From assembly GCA_005223045.1 (NCBI GenBank), contig NJBM01000002.1:431982-495981 (forward strand): a stretch of DNA of 64,000 nucleotides, read 5' to 3'. Positions 25,215 through 32,944 of the stretch are shown piece by piece. Each line of letters starts with the position of its first letter. The first letter of the stretch is position 1. A model generated the notes under the pieces. It was not told the origin of the DNA. It searched no databases and saw nothing but the letters and a program-made list of their open reading frames with translations. This DNA comes from Planctomycetes bacterium B3_Pla. GTDB taxonomy: Bacteria; Planctomycetota; Phycisphaerae; Sedimentisphaerales; Anaerobacaceae. Made by a program: the position numbers and the translations under genes.

Positions 25215-26549
25215 CTAGCCTATGTGTTCAAGCTTATCAACGACCTTCGTTGGTAATTGGGTCTTGTCAAAGATGAAATTCTGCCGGCTTAGCGGAATCG
25301 CTCGCAAGGCACCGACTTTTATCATTTGGCTTATGGCTTTCTGGTCCACTTCGTCGCCCCAGATTTCCGCCAGTTCTGTTTTGGACATGCGCCTTGTTCG
25401 ACCGTCCGGCGGTATGTGAACCGGGTCTGCGTCTGATGAGCTTTTCACCATCTGATGCTCGGGGATTTCAACGAAGTCGGGCAGATTCTTCAAGGAGAGG
25501 ACCGCCTCTCGGCTTCTTTTAAGGTATGCCCAATCCACTACTCGACCCGGCAGCCACTCTGGAGCGCCATCTCTCATCGTATCAAGTACGTCTTTCACGA
25601 TTTCACTCGCAGACTGAACACTCATGAGCGGGCGGGCGTTCTCCTCTACAGTCTGAATCTTCTCCTCCATCAGACACGCTCCAGCTCTGTCAACGATCCA
25701 ATTGCCCCAATGCCAGTCTTCCGTACCATTGCAGGACATGCCCGTGTCATATGTCCACGTTTCCTGAAGCTCTGCTGCGTACACTTTGCACCCCAACCAG
25801 CTACTGCTCCATCTCCGCACACGACGGTCCTCGCTGAAATCAAACATGTGGTCCACGCCATGCGGGAGATTGGGCTTAATGTGCAGAAGGCCTGGACTTT
25901 TGCCGAGATCGGTGTCCGCACAAGCTGCGTCATGTGTCCAATACCCATCTTTCTCCGGCAGATACCATCCTACTGCTTCCGCGCAAAACAGCAGAAAAGT
26001 CAATCGAAGCTGGTACAAATCGTCGAACAAGACCGCGATTCTCGCACTGGGAGACTCAGTGGCTGGTACTCTCAGCAATTCGCTCCGTAACAGGCCATGG
26101 AGTGCATGTGTCAGCCTCAGACTCCTCACGAAGAACTTGTGCCCCAGTCTGTTCGCTCGACCCATGTCCTCTGGGCGCGTTTGTTCATCCTCTTTCAGTT
26201 GTTTCCGGTCTGCAAGCCAACTTTGAAAATCGCCGAAAGCGCCATTTTCCAGGGTGTTGAGTGCCGCTATCCACAGTTCGATAAAATGCCCTTCATTCCA
26301 ATCATCATGACTGTGCAGTGCCCTCGCATTCACTCTGACCAGCTTTCTCGTATGGCAGCTTGCTTCCACCAGATCAGGAGCAGCGCCGAGTGTCATCCAA
26401 AGTAATAGGCCTCCGTATGAACAGACTTTCTTCAGGTAGTCTGCGGGTAAGACACGGAGAAACGCAGGCTGGTTGTATTCGATTTCGAACCACGTCGTCC
26501 TCGCCACGGACAACGCATTCGCCAGATTTGTCACATACTCTTCATTCAT
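25215..26549 (-). CDS. Unknown 444-residue element protein
   Basis: The ATG at 26549 with AGGTG upstream is preferred. The sequence is soluble, rich in Trp and His, without signal or membrane segments. Features are HDDWNEGHFIELWIAALNTL near residue 85, ARIAVLFDDLYQLRLTFLLF near 170, and a C-terminal HTH-like segment (MSKTELAEIWGDEVDQKAIS) ending in a domain that reads as DNA-binding. I recognise no family. A protein of similar size and style, also Trp-rich, sits in the second element at 49728-50777. Confidence 0.55.
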   Translation of the reverse strand: MNEEYVTNLANALSVARTTWFEIEYNQPAFLRVLPADYLKKVCSYGGLLLWMTLGAAPDLVEASCHTRKLVRVNARALHSHDDWNEGHFIELWIAALNTLENGAFGDFQSWLADRKQLKEDEQTRPEDMGRANRLGHKFFVRSLRLTHALHGLLRSELLRVPATESPSARIAVLFDDLYQLRLTFLLFCAEAVGWYLPEKDGYWTHDAACADTDLGKSPGLLHIKPNLPHGVDHMFDFSEDRRVRRWSSSWLGCKVYAAELQETWTYDTGMSCNGTEDWHWGNWIVDRAGACLMEEKIQTVEENARPLMSVQSASEIVKDVLDTMRDGAPEWLPGRVVDWAYLKRSREAVLSLKNLPDFVEIPEHQMVKSSSDADPVHIPPDGRTRRMSKTELAEIWGDEVDQKAISQMIKVGALRAIPLSRQNFIFDKTQLPTKVVDKLEHIG

Positions 26550-26669
26550 GTTCACCTGCCATGGACTTCCGTAGCATCATTCTGCTCCCACAATTCCTCA
26601 CAGTCAGCCTTGCCTCGATACACTGCTTGCATCGGCGGGCTTTGTATTCCAACGTTGCCAGAGGTGGTT

Positions 26670-26888
26670 TTAGCTCCTGGTCCTCCTTGGCCTATCCGCC
26701 ATTCGCAGCCATTTCTCTATCGCCCTTGATTCAGCTTCTCTGTCCGTACCGGTCAGCCCTGATTTGCGCTTGGCTGTTGGTTTCTTCTGTTTCGCCATAG
26801 CGATTTCCTCGAATCTTGAGTTATTGCTGGCGGCCAATTCCGCACGGCCAAAACACTGCTTGATATGCTGTATGTCGGCCTTTTCCAT
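26670..26888 (-). CDS. Small basic hypothetical protein
   Basis: Two starts are possible: 26888 (72 residues) or 26798 (42 residues, MAKQKKPTAKRKSGLTG), the latter with AGGAAA nine bases upstream. The product is Lys/Arg-rich and ends ADRPRRTRS. Between it and the next gene (26550-26669) one frame encodes a Cys pair (RRCKQCIEARLTVRNCG) but has no ATG start; it could be another small zinc-binding protein starting at TTG. Low confidence in either. Confidence 0.35.
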   Translation of the reverse strand: MEKADIQHIKQCFGRAELAASNNSRFEEIAMAKQKKPTAKRKSGLTGTDREAESRAIEKWLRMADRPRRTRS

Positions 26889-27210
26889 ACCTTCGTAGTA
26901 TAACTCAAGGTAGCCGAAAAGGCAAGGAATAGCCCCGTTTTTCCTTGCTTGGGAGGGAGGCACAATCTACAATCCAAGATGACAATTGAATGTCAAGTAC
27001 TGAACTTTTAGGCGTTCCATCCAAAACCACCAGTTTTGTATGCCCAGAAACGCACGGAAGTCAGTGCTGCTTTGCCTGCGGGCTTGGGGGCATCGCTTGC
27101 GTGTTCTCTGGACAGGCTCTGGCGGGCCTCGGATGGGCACGATGTAGCGCGGGCAAGGCGGTCGATATCTTTCGCAATGATACGATGAAAATTATTGAGG
27201 TTACGATCTG
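26889..27210. other. Spacer before the AAA+/subtilase operon
   Basis: No gene is firmly supported. A plus-strand frame without a start (about 27010-27187, ending ISFAMIR) reads like the tail of a coding sequence and may be a truncated gene. A promoter for the operon must lie here, but no clear -35/-10 pair is seen. Confidence 0.35.
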
Positions 27211-28197
27211 ATGGCACAGGCAGATTTATTGGTGGAGTTGCTTAAGAGTGCAAGCAACGGGGATCCGCTGGCTTTTCGTAAAGCCGCCGAGGCGATTGTT
27301 CAGGAAGAGAAGTCGAAGGGACATCGCATTCTGGCGGATCGCTTGACCAAGGCGTTGCAACCCAATGTGTTCGCAATGGGGCGTGGTCTCACGCCCAAGC
27401 AGAATGGCAACAACGGTCAGCATAAGGATTTGATGTATGAAATCACCCCCGAGCGTACATTAGACAGCCTTGTATTGCCCAGCAAAATCCATGATCAAAT
27501 CAAGGAGGTCGTAGAGGAACAGCATCGTGGCGAATTGTTGCATGCGCACAATCTGCGTGCCCGCAATCGACTTCTGTTCGCTGGTCCTCCGGGTAACGGT
27601 AAGACGTCCCTGGCCGAGGCATTGGCTTTCGAGTTGATGTATCCCTTAGTGGTCGTTCGGTATGAGACCCTGATCGGAAGCTATTTGGGCGAAACGTCTA
27701 GCCGTCTGAAACACCTATTGGATTATGCCAGAACGCAGCGGTGCGTACTGTTTTTCGATGAGTTCGAAACTCTTGGCAAGGAACGCGGGGATACCCACGA
27801 AACAGGGGAAATAAAACGGGTGGTAAGTTCGCTGCTTTTGCAGATTGATGATCTACCGGACTATGTTGTGGTAGTCGCTGCAAGTAATCATCCAGAATTG
27901 CTGGATAGAGCGGTGTGGCGACGTTTTCAAGTGCGAGTCGAGCTGCCAATGCCCACACGCCAGCAACTGACCCGATATATTGAATCCATCGGTCAGCGGT
28001 GTCGAACTACTTTCGGTTATGCACCGGAAACCTTGGCGAAACACATGCTGGGGTTGAATTTTGCTGAGGTGGAGGAATTCTGCCTGAGCGTGGTGCGTCG
28101 GGCTGTACTCAATCAGAAAACCGATAACGCCCAAACTATTACCCGCTTGAAGCTGGAGCAGTGGCGGGATAGATTTAAACCTGTCTTGAATAGCTAA
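27211..28197 (+). CDS. AAA+ ATPase, partner of cytoplasmic subtilase
   Basis: The 328-residue protein has an N-terminal helical region of about 110 residues followed by one AAA+ module. The module shows Walker A GPPGNGKT (125-132), Walker B VLFFDEFE (179-186), a sensor-1 Asn in AASNHPELLDRAVWRR (residue 226) and arginine-finger candidates at 237-238. It resembles the classical FtsH/spastin-like AAA clade rather than Clp. The subtilase gene follows after 18 bases, so the two are cotranscribed and probably form a complex in which the ATPase unfolds or delivers substrates, or gates the protease. Cargo position within an integrative element suggests defence (inference). Confidence 0.85.
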   Translation: MAQADLLVELLKSASNGDPLAFRKAAEAIVQEEKSKGHRILADRLTKALQPNVFAMGRGLTPKQNGNNGQHKDLMYEITPERTLDSLVLPSKIHDQIKEVVEEQHRGELLHAHNLRARNRLLFAGPPGNGKTSLAEALAFELMYPLVVVRYETLIGSYLGETSSRLKHLLDYARTQRCVLFFDEFETLGKERGDTHETGEIKRVVSSLLLQIDDLPDYVVVVAASNHPELLDRAVWRRFQVRVELPMPTRQQLTRYIESIGQRCRTTFGYAPETLAKHMLGLNFAEVEEFCLSVVRRAVLNQKTDNAQTITRLKLEQWRDRFKPVLNS

Positions 28198-28215
28198 AGC
28201 GAGGGAGTATAAACA

Positions 28216-31029
28216 ATGGCCGATTACCTTCCATTATTGGTTTTTCCGCAGGCCAAGAGGATTGCTCCGCCAACAGGGAAGAGAATCCCGAGGAGTAGAC
28301 CCCATTTTCCTGGACACGCACGGCAGGTTGAGCGTTTGACCCAACAGTTGGATGAGTTACAGCAGGACTTTTGGAGGTATAAGGCGAGCGTTAGCGGCGT
28401 TGTGGCCGGGCTTGAGCCGGAGACGGTGCTTGTGATTGAGATCGCAGGGGCCGTTGAAGACTTCAAACAAGCTGTTGAGGTTACAGATGGGCTGGAATGG
28501 CTTGGGGAATGGGATATCGAAGATATTGATCCAGACGATGATTTCTATGAGCCTCCTAAAATTGGCGTTACTTTTTTCAAGAACAAAATTGACGGCATAA
28601 CCGAGAAAACGCAATCGGAAGAAATCCAAGAGATTCTGAAGGGACACGGATTCATTGATGATAAGGGAAGAATAATTGCCGAGGAGATACCGGAATTATC
28701 GTTACCTGATCATTTGATACATCTTAACAGAGATATTATCCGGGCGATCAATAGTGCGAAAGATAAACAGTTGAAAGGGCGACTGTTTTTGTCGCTGGGC
28801 AATGAGCAAGGCCTGAACGAGTTACTGGCGTTATGGAATCGTTGGGAGAAGGGGCAAGACTTACCATTCGGGAAAACGAAGTGGCGTGATGTATTTGACC
28901 AAACCCTAAGAATCCGGCGGTGGGGAATCGAAGAAACCCTCGGCGAAACTGGGATGATCGATCGTTGGCGAGACTTGCTTGATCCTATTGTCCCAAATCA
29001 GACAATTCATTGCCAGATCGAATTGTTCTACCGGCGGAATTCCGAGAAGCGAAAAGAGAACGAGACAGCAGTTGCCGGGCTATTGGAGGAAATGGGTGGT
29101 CGAACCCTTGGCCCGTTCATCGATATGGCAGATATTGCATTCCACGCAGTTAAGGCCGCGTTGCCTGCCGATAAGGTCCGCCATCTTTTGGATGTGCTGG
29201 ATTCGTCTGATGCCGAGTTGGACATTCGATTGTTCAAGTTTCCAGGGGTAATGTATTTCCGCCCGACCGGACAAAGTCTGGTGGTTTCAGAAGACGAAGT
29301 TGGCGAACCTGGGGTGTTTCCCGAAGGCGCCCCGGAATTGCCGCCAGTGGCCGCGATTCTTGATGGTGTACCGAACCTTTTGCACGATGCGTTGAAGGAT
29401 CGGTTGTTATTCGACGACCCCGATAATTTAGCCAACGAATATCAGCCAGGTGAACGACGACATGGTACCGCCATGGCATCGCTGGTAGTGCATGGGGAGT
29501 TGGTGGACGGACAGTCCGTTCCTTTGGCGAGCCAAGTTTATCATTTGCCGGTGATGCAGCCAAATCCGGATAATAGGCATGTAGATTATTTCCCGGACGA
29601 GGTGTTCTTTGAAGACCGGATTGAACGTGCTGTGCGCCGCATGTTTGAGGGGGAAGGCAATGTAGCTGCACAAGCTCCCGGTGTCAAAATTATCAACCTT
29701 TCGATTGGTGACCCGGAACGCCCCTTTATCCACACGCCAAGCCCGTGGGCGAGGCTACTTGATTGGCTGTCTTGGAATTACCGCGTATTGTTTTGTGTGA
29801 GCGCGGGGAACTTCACGGACGACATTGAAGTTGGCATTCCGCACAGCGAGTTTTCTGCCTTGTCCGATGAACAGAAAGTTGCCCATGTCCTAAAGTGTAT
29901 TGAGCGGCAACTATCTGAACGACGATTGTTGTCACCTGCGGAATCACTGAACTCGCTCACTGTCAGCGCTTTGCACGCGGATAAATCTGGTGACTATGAG
30001 CAGGATCATCGCATAGACCTGTTGCCGGATGTCGCCTTGTTTAGTCCAGTCTCACGATTTGGGCATGGCTTTCGCCGTTCCGTAAAACCGGAGATCCTCT
30101 TTCCTGGCGGACGGAAGCTTTATATGGCACATCCTATAGAAAGTCGCCAGTGTTACACGTTCTCTAAGACGCCGAGCGGCTCGCTAGGACAGAGAGTCGC
30201 ATACGACAGCTCACAACAAGGCGAGACCTCTCAATATGTTTATCAGCATGGCACCAGCAATGCTGCAGCCCTCGCGACGCGGAGCGGAGCGAGGATTTAT
30301 GAGGTACTTGCTCAGTTGCAGGAGGAACACGGGGAACATATTCCCGATAATCTGGTGGCAGTGCTCATCAAAGCACTGTTGGTGCATGGTGCTCAGCACG
30401 ACAAGCAAGCCGAAGAGGCGATTACGGATTCGCTGAAAACCCGGAAAAACTCACGACGCTTCAAAGAGGTGATATCGCGTTACATTGGCTATGGTGCGGT
30501 CAATATCGAACGAGTGCTCGCGTGTACCGAGCAACGGGGCACTGTTATTGGCTGCGACGAAATCGGAGAAGACCAAGTTCATGAATATCGCTTTCCTCTG
30601 CCACTCGGGTTGTCTGGAAGTCAAGTCTGGCGACGTATGGTCGTCACATTGGCTTGGTTCTCGCGGATCAATTCTGCCCATCGGAATCTCCGAGAGGCGA
30701 AACTCGAAATGCAACCAGCATGTAAATGGGGAGAAACGGAATTGGGGTTATCCCGGCAAGAAGCAGATCACAACCAAGTCTTGCGAGGCACGGTGCAGCA
30801 CGAAATTGTAGAAGGCGAAAATCAGATCACCGCTTATCAGGATGACGGTCATATTTTGTTGCATGTGACGTGCAAGAAGGATGCGACTGAAAGGCTGGAC
30901 GACGCAATCCCGTATGGATTGGCTGTGACGCTTGAGGTGGCCGAAGGCATTGATATCCCTATTTATCAGCAGATGCGAGCCAGCATCAGACCGCAAGTAC
31001 CTGTTGGCGCATCTTTGGAGAAGTTGTAA
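28216..31029 (+). CDS. Large cytoplasmic subtilase (S8), AAA+ partner
   Basis: The 937-residue protein has no signal peptide or membrane segment. The N-terminal 370 residues are a helical, partly coiled-coil region with no named domain; it includes VERLTQQLDELQQDFWRYK. The S8 domain has Asp383 (ILDGV), His416 (RRHGTAM), Asn532 (SAGN) and Ser681 (HGTSNAAA), all in canonical context, so it should be active. A C-terminal beta-rich domain of about 180 residues follows. GGGAG lies nine bases before the ATG. Cytoplasmic subtilases paired with an AAA+ ATPase recur on mobile DNA as far as I know, but I cannot assign an established system name. Confidence 0.85.
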   Translation: MADYLPLLVFPQAKRIAPPTGKRIPRSRPHFPGHARQVERLTQQLDELQQDFWRYKASVSGVVAGLEPETVLVIEIAGAVEDFKQAVEVTDGLEWLGEWDIEDIDPDDDFYEPPKIGVTFFKNKIDGITEKTQSEEIQEILKGHGFIDDKGRIIAEEIPELSLPDHLIHLNRDIIRAINSAKDKQLKGRLFLSLGNEQGLNELLALWNRWEKGQDLPFGKTKWRDVFDQTLRIRRWGIEETLGETGMIDRWRDLLDPIVPNQTIHCQIELFYRRNSEKRKENETAVAGLLEEMGGRTLGPFIDMADIAFHAVKAALPADKVRHLLDVLDSSDAELDIRLFKFPGVMYFRPTGQSLVVSEDEVGEPGVFPEGAPELPPVAAILDGVPNLLHDALKDRLLFDDPDNLANEYQPGERRHGTAMASLVVHGELVDGQSVPLASQVYHLPVMQPNPDNRHVDYFPDEVFFEDRIERAVRRMFEGEGNVAAQAPGVKIINLSIGDPERPFIHTPSPWARLLDWLSWNYRVLFCVSAGNFTDDIEVGIPHSEFSALSDEQKVAHVLKCIERQLSERRLLSPAESLNSLTVSALHADKSGDYEQDHRIDLLPDVALFSPVSRFGHGFRRSVKPEILFPGGRKLYMAHPIESRQCYTFSKTPSGSLGQRVAYDSSQQGETSQYVYQHGTSNAAALATRSGARIYEVLAQLQEEHGEHIPDNLVAVLIKALLVHGAQHDKQAEEAITDSLKTRKNSRRFKEVISRYIGYGAVNIERVLACTEQRGTVIGCDEIGEDQVHEYRFPLPLGLSGSQVWRRMVVTLAWFSRINSAHRNLREAKLEMQPACKWGETELGLSRQEADHNQVLRGTVQHEIVEGENQITAYQDDGHILLHVTCKKDATERLDDAIPYGLAVTLEVAEGIDIPIYQQMRASIRPQVPVGASLEKL

Positions 31030-31199
31030 CGGCCTTACACGAAGATTTTCCGCAAATCCCCCATGCGATACTTAACCCGGATATTCGCCGGTTTCCGGCC
31101 GATGAGACACTGCGGGAATCCAACTATGAAAAGCTGCCGCCGCATCTGGCGCATCAACTTCCCTCGCGCGCACGCGCATGCGCGCGTTACGGACTGTAA
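31028..31199 (+). pseudogene. Relic of a restriction endonuclease/helicase N-terminus
   Basis: In a frame shifted from the subtilase, about 45 codons read LHEDFPQIPHAILNPDIRRF, PADETLRESNYEKLPPHL and AHQL. This resembles the conserved N-terminus of the type III-like (BPTD_3080) restriction endonuclease family as I remember it. The frame then runs into the GC-rich repeat at 31158 and stops. Only a small part of a gene normally near 1000 codons is left, so it is dead. Confidence 0.5.
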
Positions 31200-31290
31200 A
31201 AACTCACTTTCAGCCCAAAAACAGGGTTTTCCTTTTTTTATCGTGTCCAGAAACTCCGTTCAAGATGTTAGGCTTTCTTAGGTTCTCCAA
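31158..31290. repeat. Decayed dispersed repeat, copy 1
   Basis: The order CTCGCGCGCACGCGC / ACGGACTG / AAACTCACTTTC / TTTTCCTTTTTT / GTGTCCAGAAACTCCG matches 32513-32602. A third partial copy with ACTCCGGAAACTCCGTTCAA lies at about 31340-31385. Noncoding. Confidence 0.55.
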
Positions 31291-31642
31291 TCGTCAAGAA
31301 TGTCATTTTTTGTCATTCAACTTGTCAAGATTCCGCCCTTTTTATGGACTCCGGAAACTCCGTTCAAAATATGACATTTTGCGACTACCGCGACAGGCCA
31401 CGCGAATCCAACATCTTCCTCTTCTTCAAGAACCCGCTCATCAGACGGTAGGATGCTGTTTTGGATGCACGGCGATTATTCTCGTTGTTCTACGCCCAGA
31501 GACATTGACACCCGCTTTTCACTTATCACGCCACTGGATCCTGTCGATAATACCTCGGTAGCGGCGAGATACCACACCCTTGACTTCGTCTAAATGCCGA
31601 AGCTGGTGAGTCTCCTGAATGGATAGAAGAACTGGAAGCCTG
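31291..31642. other. Noncoding debris behind the subtilase operon
   Basis: It includes the partial repeat at about 31340-31385 and a broken frame (NIFLFFKNPLIRR, then DARRLFSLFYAQRH) around 31400-31500 that may be transposase debris. No intact gene is present. Confidence 0.4.
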
Positions 31643-32044
31643 ATGAAACAAGAAAGCTTAGATGCCAAAGGTTACTTTGAGCAATATTGGCGTTATTGCT
31701 CTTCCTTGCGTAACTGGTTTGTTGCTTACGGGATTGGTGGTTGCATTCTCTTTGTGAGCGATAAAGCAGAGCTTTTTCAACAAATGACACTCGAACGAAA
31801 GAGGGTTGTTGTAATTGCTTTTCTTGTTGGTGTAATTGTCCAAGTGCTGTTAGCAGGCTTAAATAAGTGGATTCACTGGTACATATATTGGGGCAAGGAG
31901 GATGAGGGCTTTCGCCAAACGTGGCGATACAAAGCTTCAGACCGGATATCGACTCAGTTTTGGATTGACGTTGTAGTGGACCTAATCACATTTGGTGCGT
32001 TCGGCGCGGCGACTGGAACCGTGATTATGGCCTTCTTCCCGTAA
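31643..32044 (+). CDS. Small three-helix membrane protein
   Basis: The 133-residue protein starts at the ATG with GGAAG five bases upstream. Three hydrophobic helices are seen: WFVAYGIGGCILFVS, VVVIAFLVGVIVQVLLAGL and DLITFGAFGAATGTVIMAF. Acidic and aromatic residues lie between them (YIYWGKEDEGFRQTW). I recognise no family. Its place behind a candidate defence operon invites the idea of a membrane effector, but distance (600 bp) and debris between argue that it is separate. Confidence 0.5.
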   Translation: MKQESLDAKGYFEQYWRYCSSLRNWFVAYGIGGCILFVSDKAELFQQMTLERKRVVVIAFLVGVIVQVLLAGLNKWIHWYIYWGKEDEGFRQTWRYKASDRISTQFWIDVVVDLITFGAFGAATGTVIMAFFP

Positions 32045-32336
32045 CGTGCATACTAATGCTGCCCGGTCTACAATTCGCTGTGACCTCATAGAGTAATCCT
32101 CAGGCGCGTCCGGCGATCGCAGAAGGGATGATCTTAGGTTGACCAGCCCTTGGCCTCACCCCCTCACCGCTTCAGAGGTATATTGTAGGCAGCGACCGCA
32201 CAAAGTGAGGTTCATGTTGCTTCGTTGTCCCACTTTGCCTAACCCTTAAAAAAGAACGTGCGGTTAGGCATACGGTCTCCAGATTGTCAGTCTCCAGAGA
32301 TTTCATCCCCCCTCCCCGGTTCAGAGGGTCAAGGCC

Positions 32337-32437
32337 CATGACTTCCCGCGCGCACGCGCGCCGTTGCGCCCAGTTTACATTTCAGAGCATACAATCTGAT
32401 CTGATGACTTCCCGCGCGCACGCGCGCCGTTGCGCCC
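32337..32437. repeat. Twin GC-rich direct repeats
   Basis: ATGACTTCCCGCGCGCACGC followed by GCGCCGTTGCGCCC occurs at 32338 and again at 32404. The core GCGCGCACGCGCGC is palindromic. Related CGCGCGCACGCGC text starts the repeat at 31158. Confidence 0.7.
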
Positions 32438-32512
32438 GTTAGTAGACGGTTCGACCTTGGGAGTGCGTGCGTGGCCAGGTAATTTGGTAAAAGCTGGCAG
32501 GAAAAAGGAGTG

Positions 32513-32602
32513 CCCTCGTGCGTGTGCGTGACGGACCCCAAAAATTCATTTTCGCTCCAAGATCGACGTTTTCGCCTTTTATAGTGTCCAAAAACTCCGA
32601 AG
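32513..32602. repeat. Decayed dispersed repeat, copy 2
   Basis: It matches the repeat at 31158-31290 in order: CCCTCGTGCGTGTGCG, ACGGACC, TTCATTTTCGC, TTTTCGCCTTTTATAGTG, TCCAAAAACTCCG. Noncoding. Confidence 0.55.
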
Positions 32603-32765
32603 ATTCGACTGCCCAAACCGTACCCGTTGCTACCGTTAGTCAGCGGTGTAGCTACCCCAGTCCCTGTACGTCGCCCGCAACAGACTTAGAAACCAAGCAT
32701 CGGATTGATAGCCCGTTGCTCAAAGAACACAAGTTTCTAAGATTAAAAGACTTGCGATTTCTCCA

Positions 32766-32815
32766 GATCACAATTGACACCCCAGTTGACACCTAAATCC
32801 CGGGAATAGGGTGAA
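32766..32815 (+). pseudogene. Relic of an integrase C-terminus
   Basis: The stretch encodes QLTPQLTPKSRE then stop; the first integrase has KELTPKLTPQLTPTAY at the corresponding place. The DNA AGGTGTCAACTGGGGTGTCA is identical in both (opposite strands). It marks a former integrase gene or element boundary. Confidence 0.45.
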
Positions 32816-32857
32816 ATTGACACCGCAGAATTCACCTTTGTGTGTTCTACCACTCTC

Positions 32858-32905
32858 TCACAGCTTCTGTTTGCGGCAGTTTTGCTCGCAGCTCTTTAGC
32901 TCCTA
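32858..32905 (-). pseudogene. Relic of a TPR-gene tail
   Basis: On the minus strand it reads GAKELRAKLPQTEAV, matching QAKEWRAKLPQTGAEVE at the end of the TPR gene at 41188. Flanking TTGTGTG/CACTC text downstream is also shared. Confidence 0.5.
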
Positions 32906-32944
32906 CAGTCCCTTAACAATCGCAATTTGACTCGTGTATTCCTT

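Larger units (their letters stand above)
32045..32944. other. 0.9-kb repeat and relic graveyard
   Basis: Contents in order: hairpin CAAAGTG...CACTTTG (about 32195-32235); GCCTAACC/GGTTAGGC palindrome (about 32235-32270); twin GC-rich repeats (32337-32437); dispersed repeat copy 2 (32513-32602); integrase tail relic (about 32766-32815); TPR-gene tail relic (about 32858-32905). No intact gene is seen. Confidence 0.5.

Noticed and set aside
32235..32270. GCCTAACC/GGTTAGGC palindrome as a second attC site
   Set aside because: The arms are a simple palindrome with a short loop; the L-arm pairing and asymmetric bulges of attC are missing.
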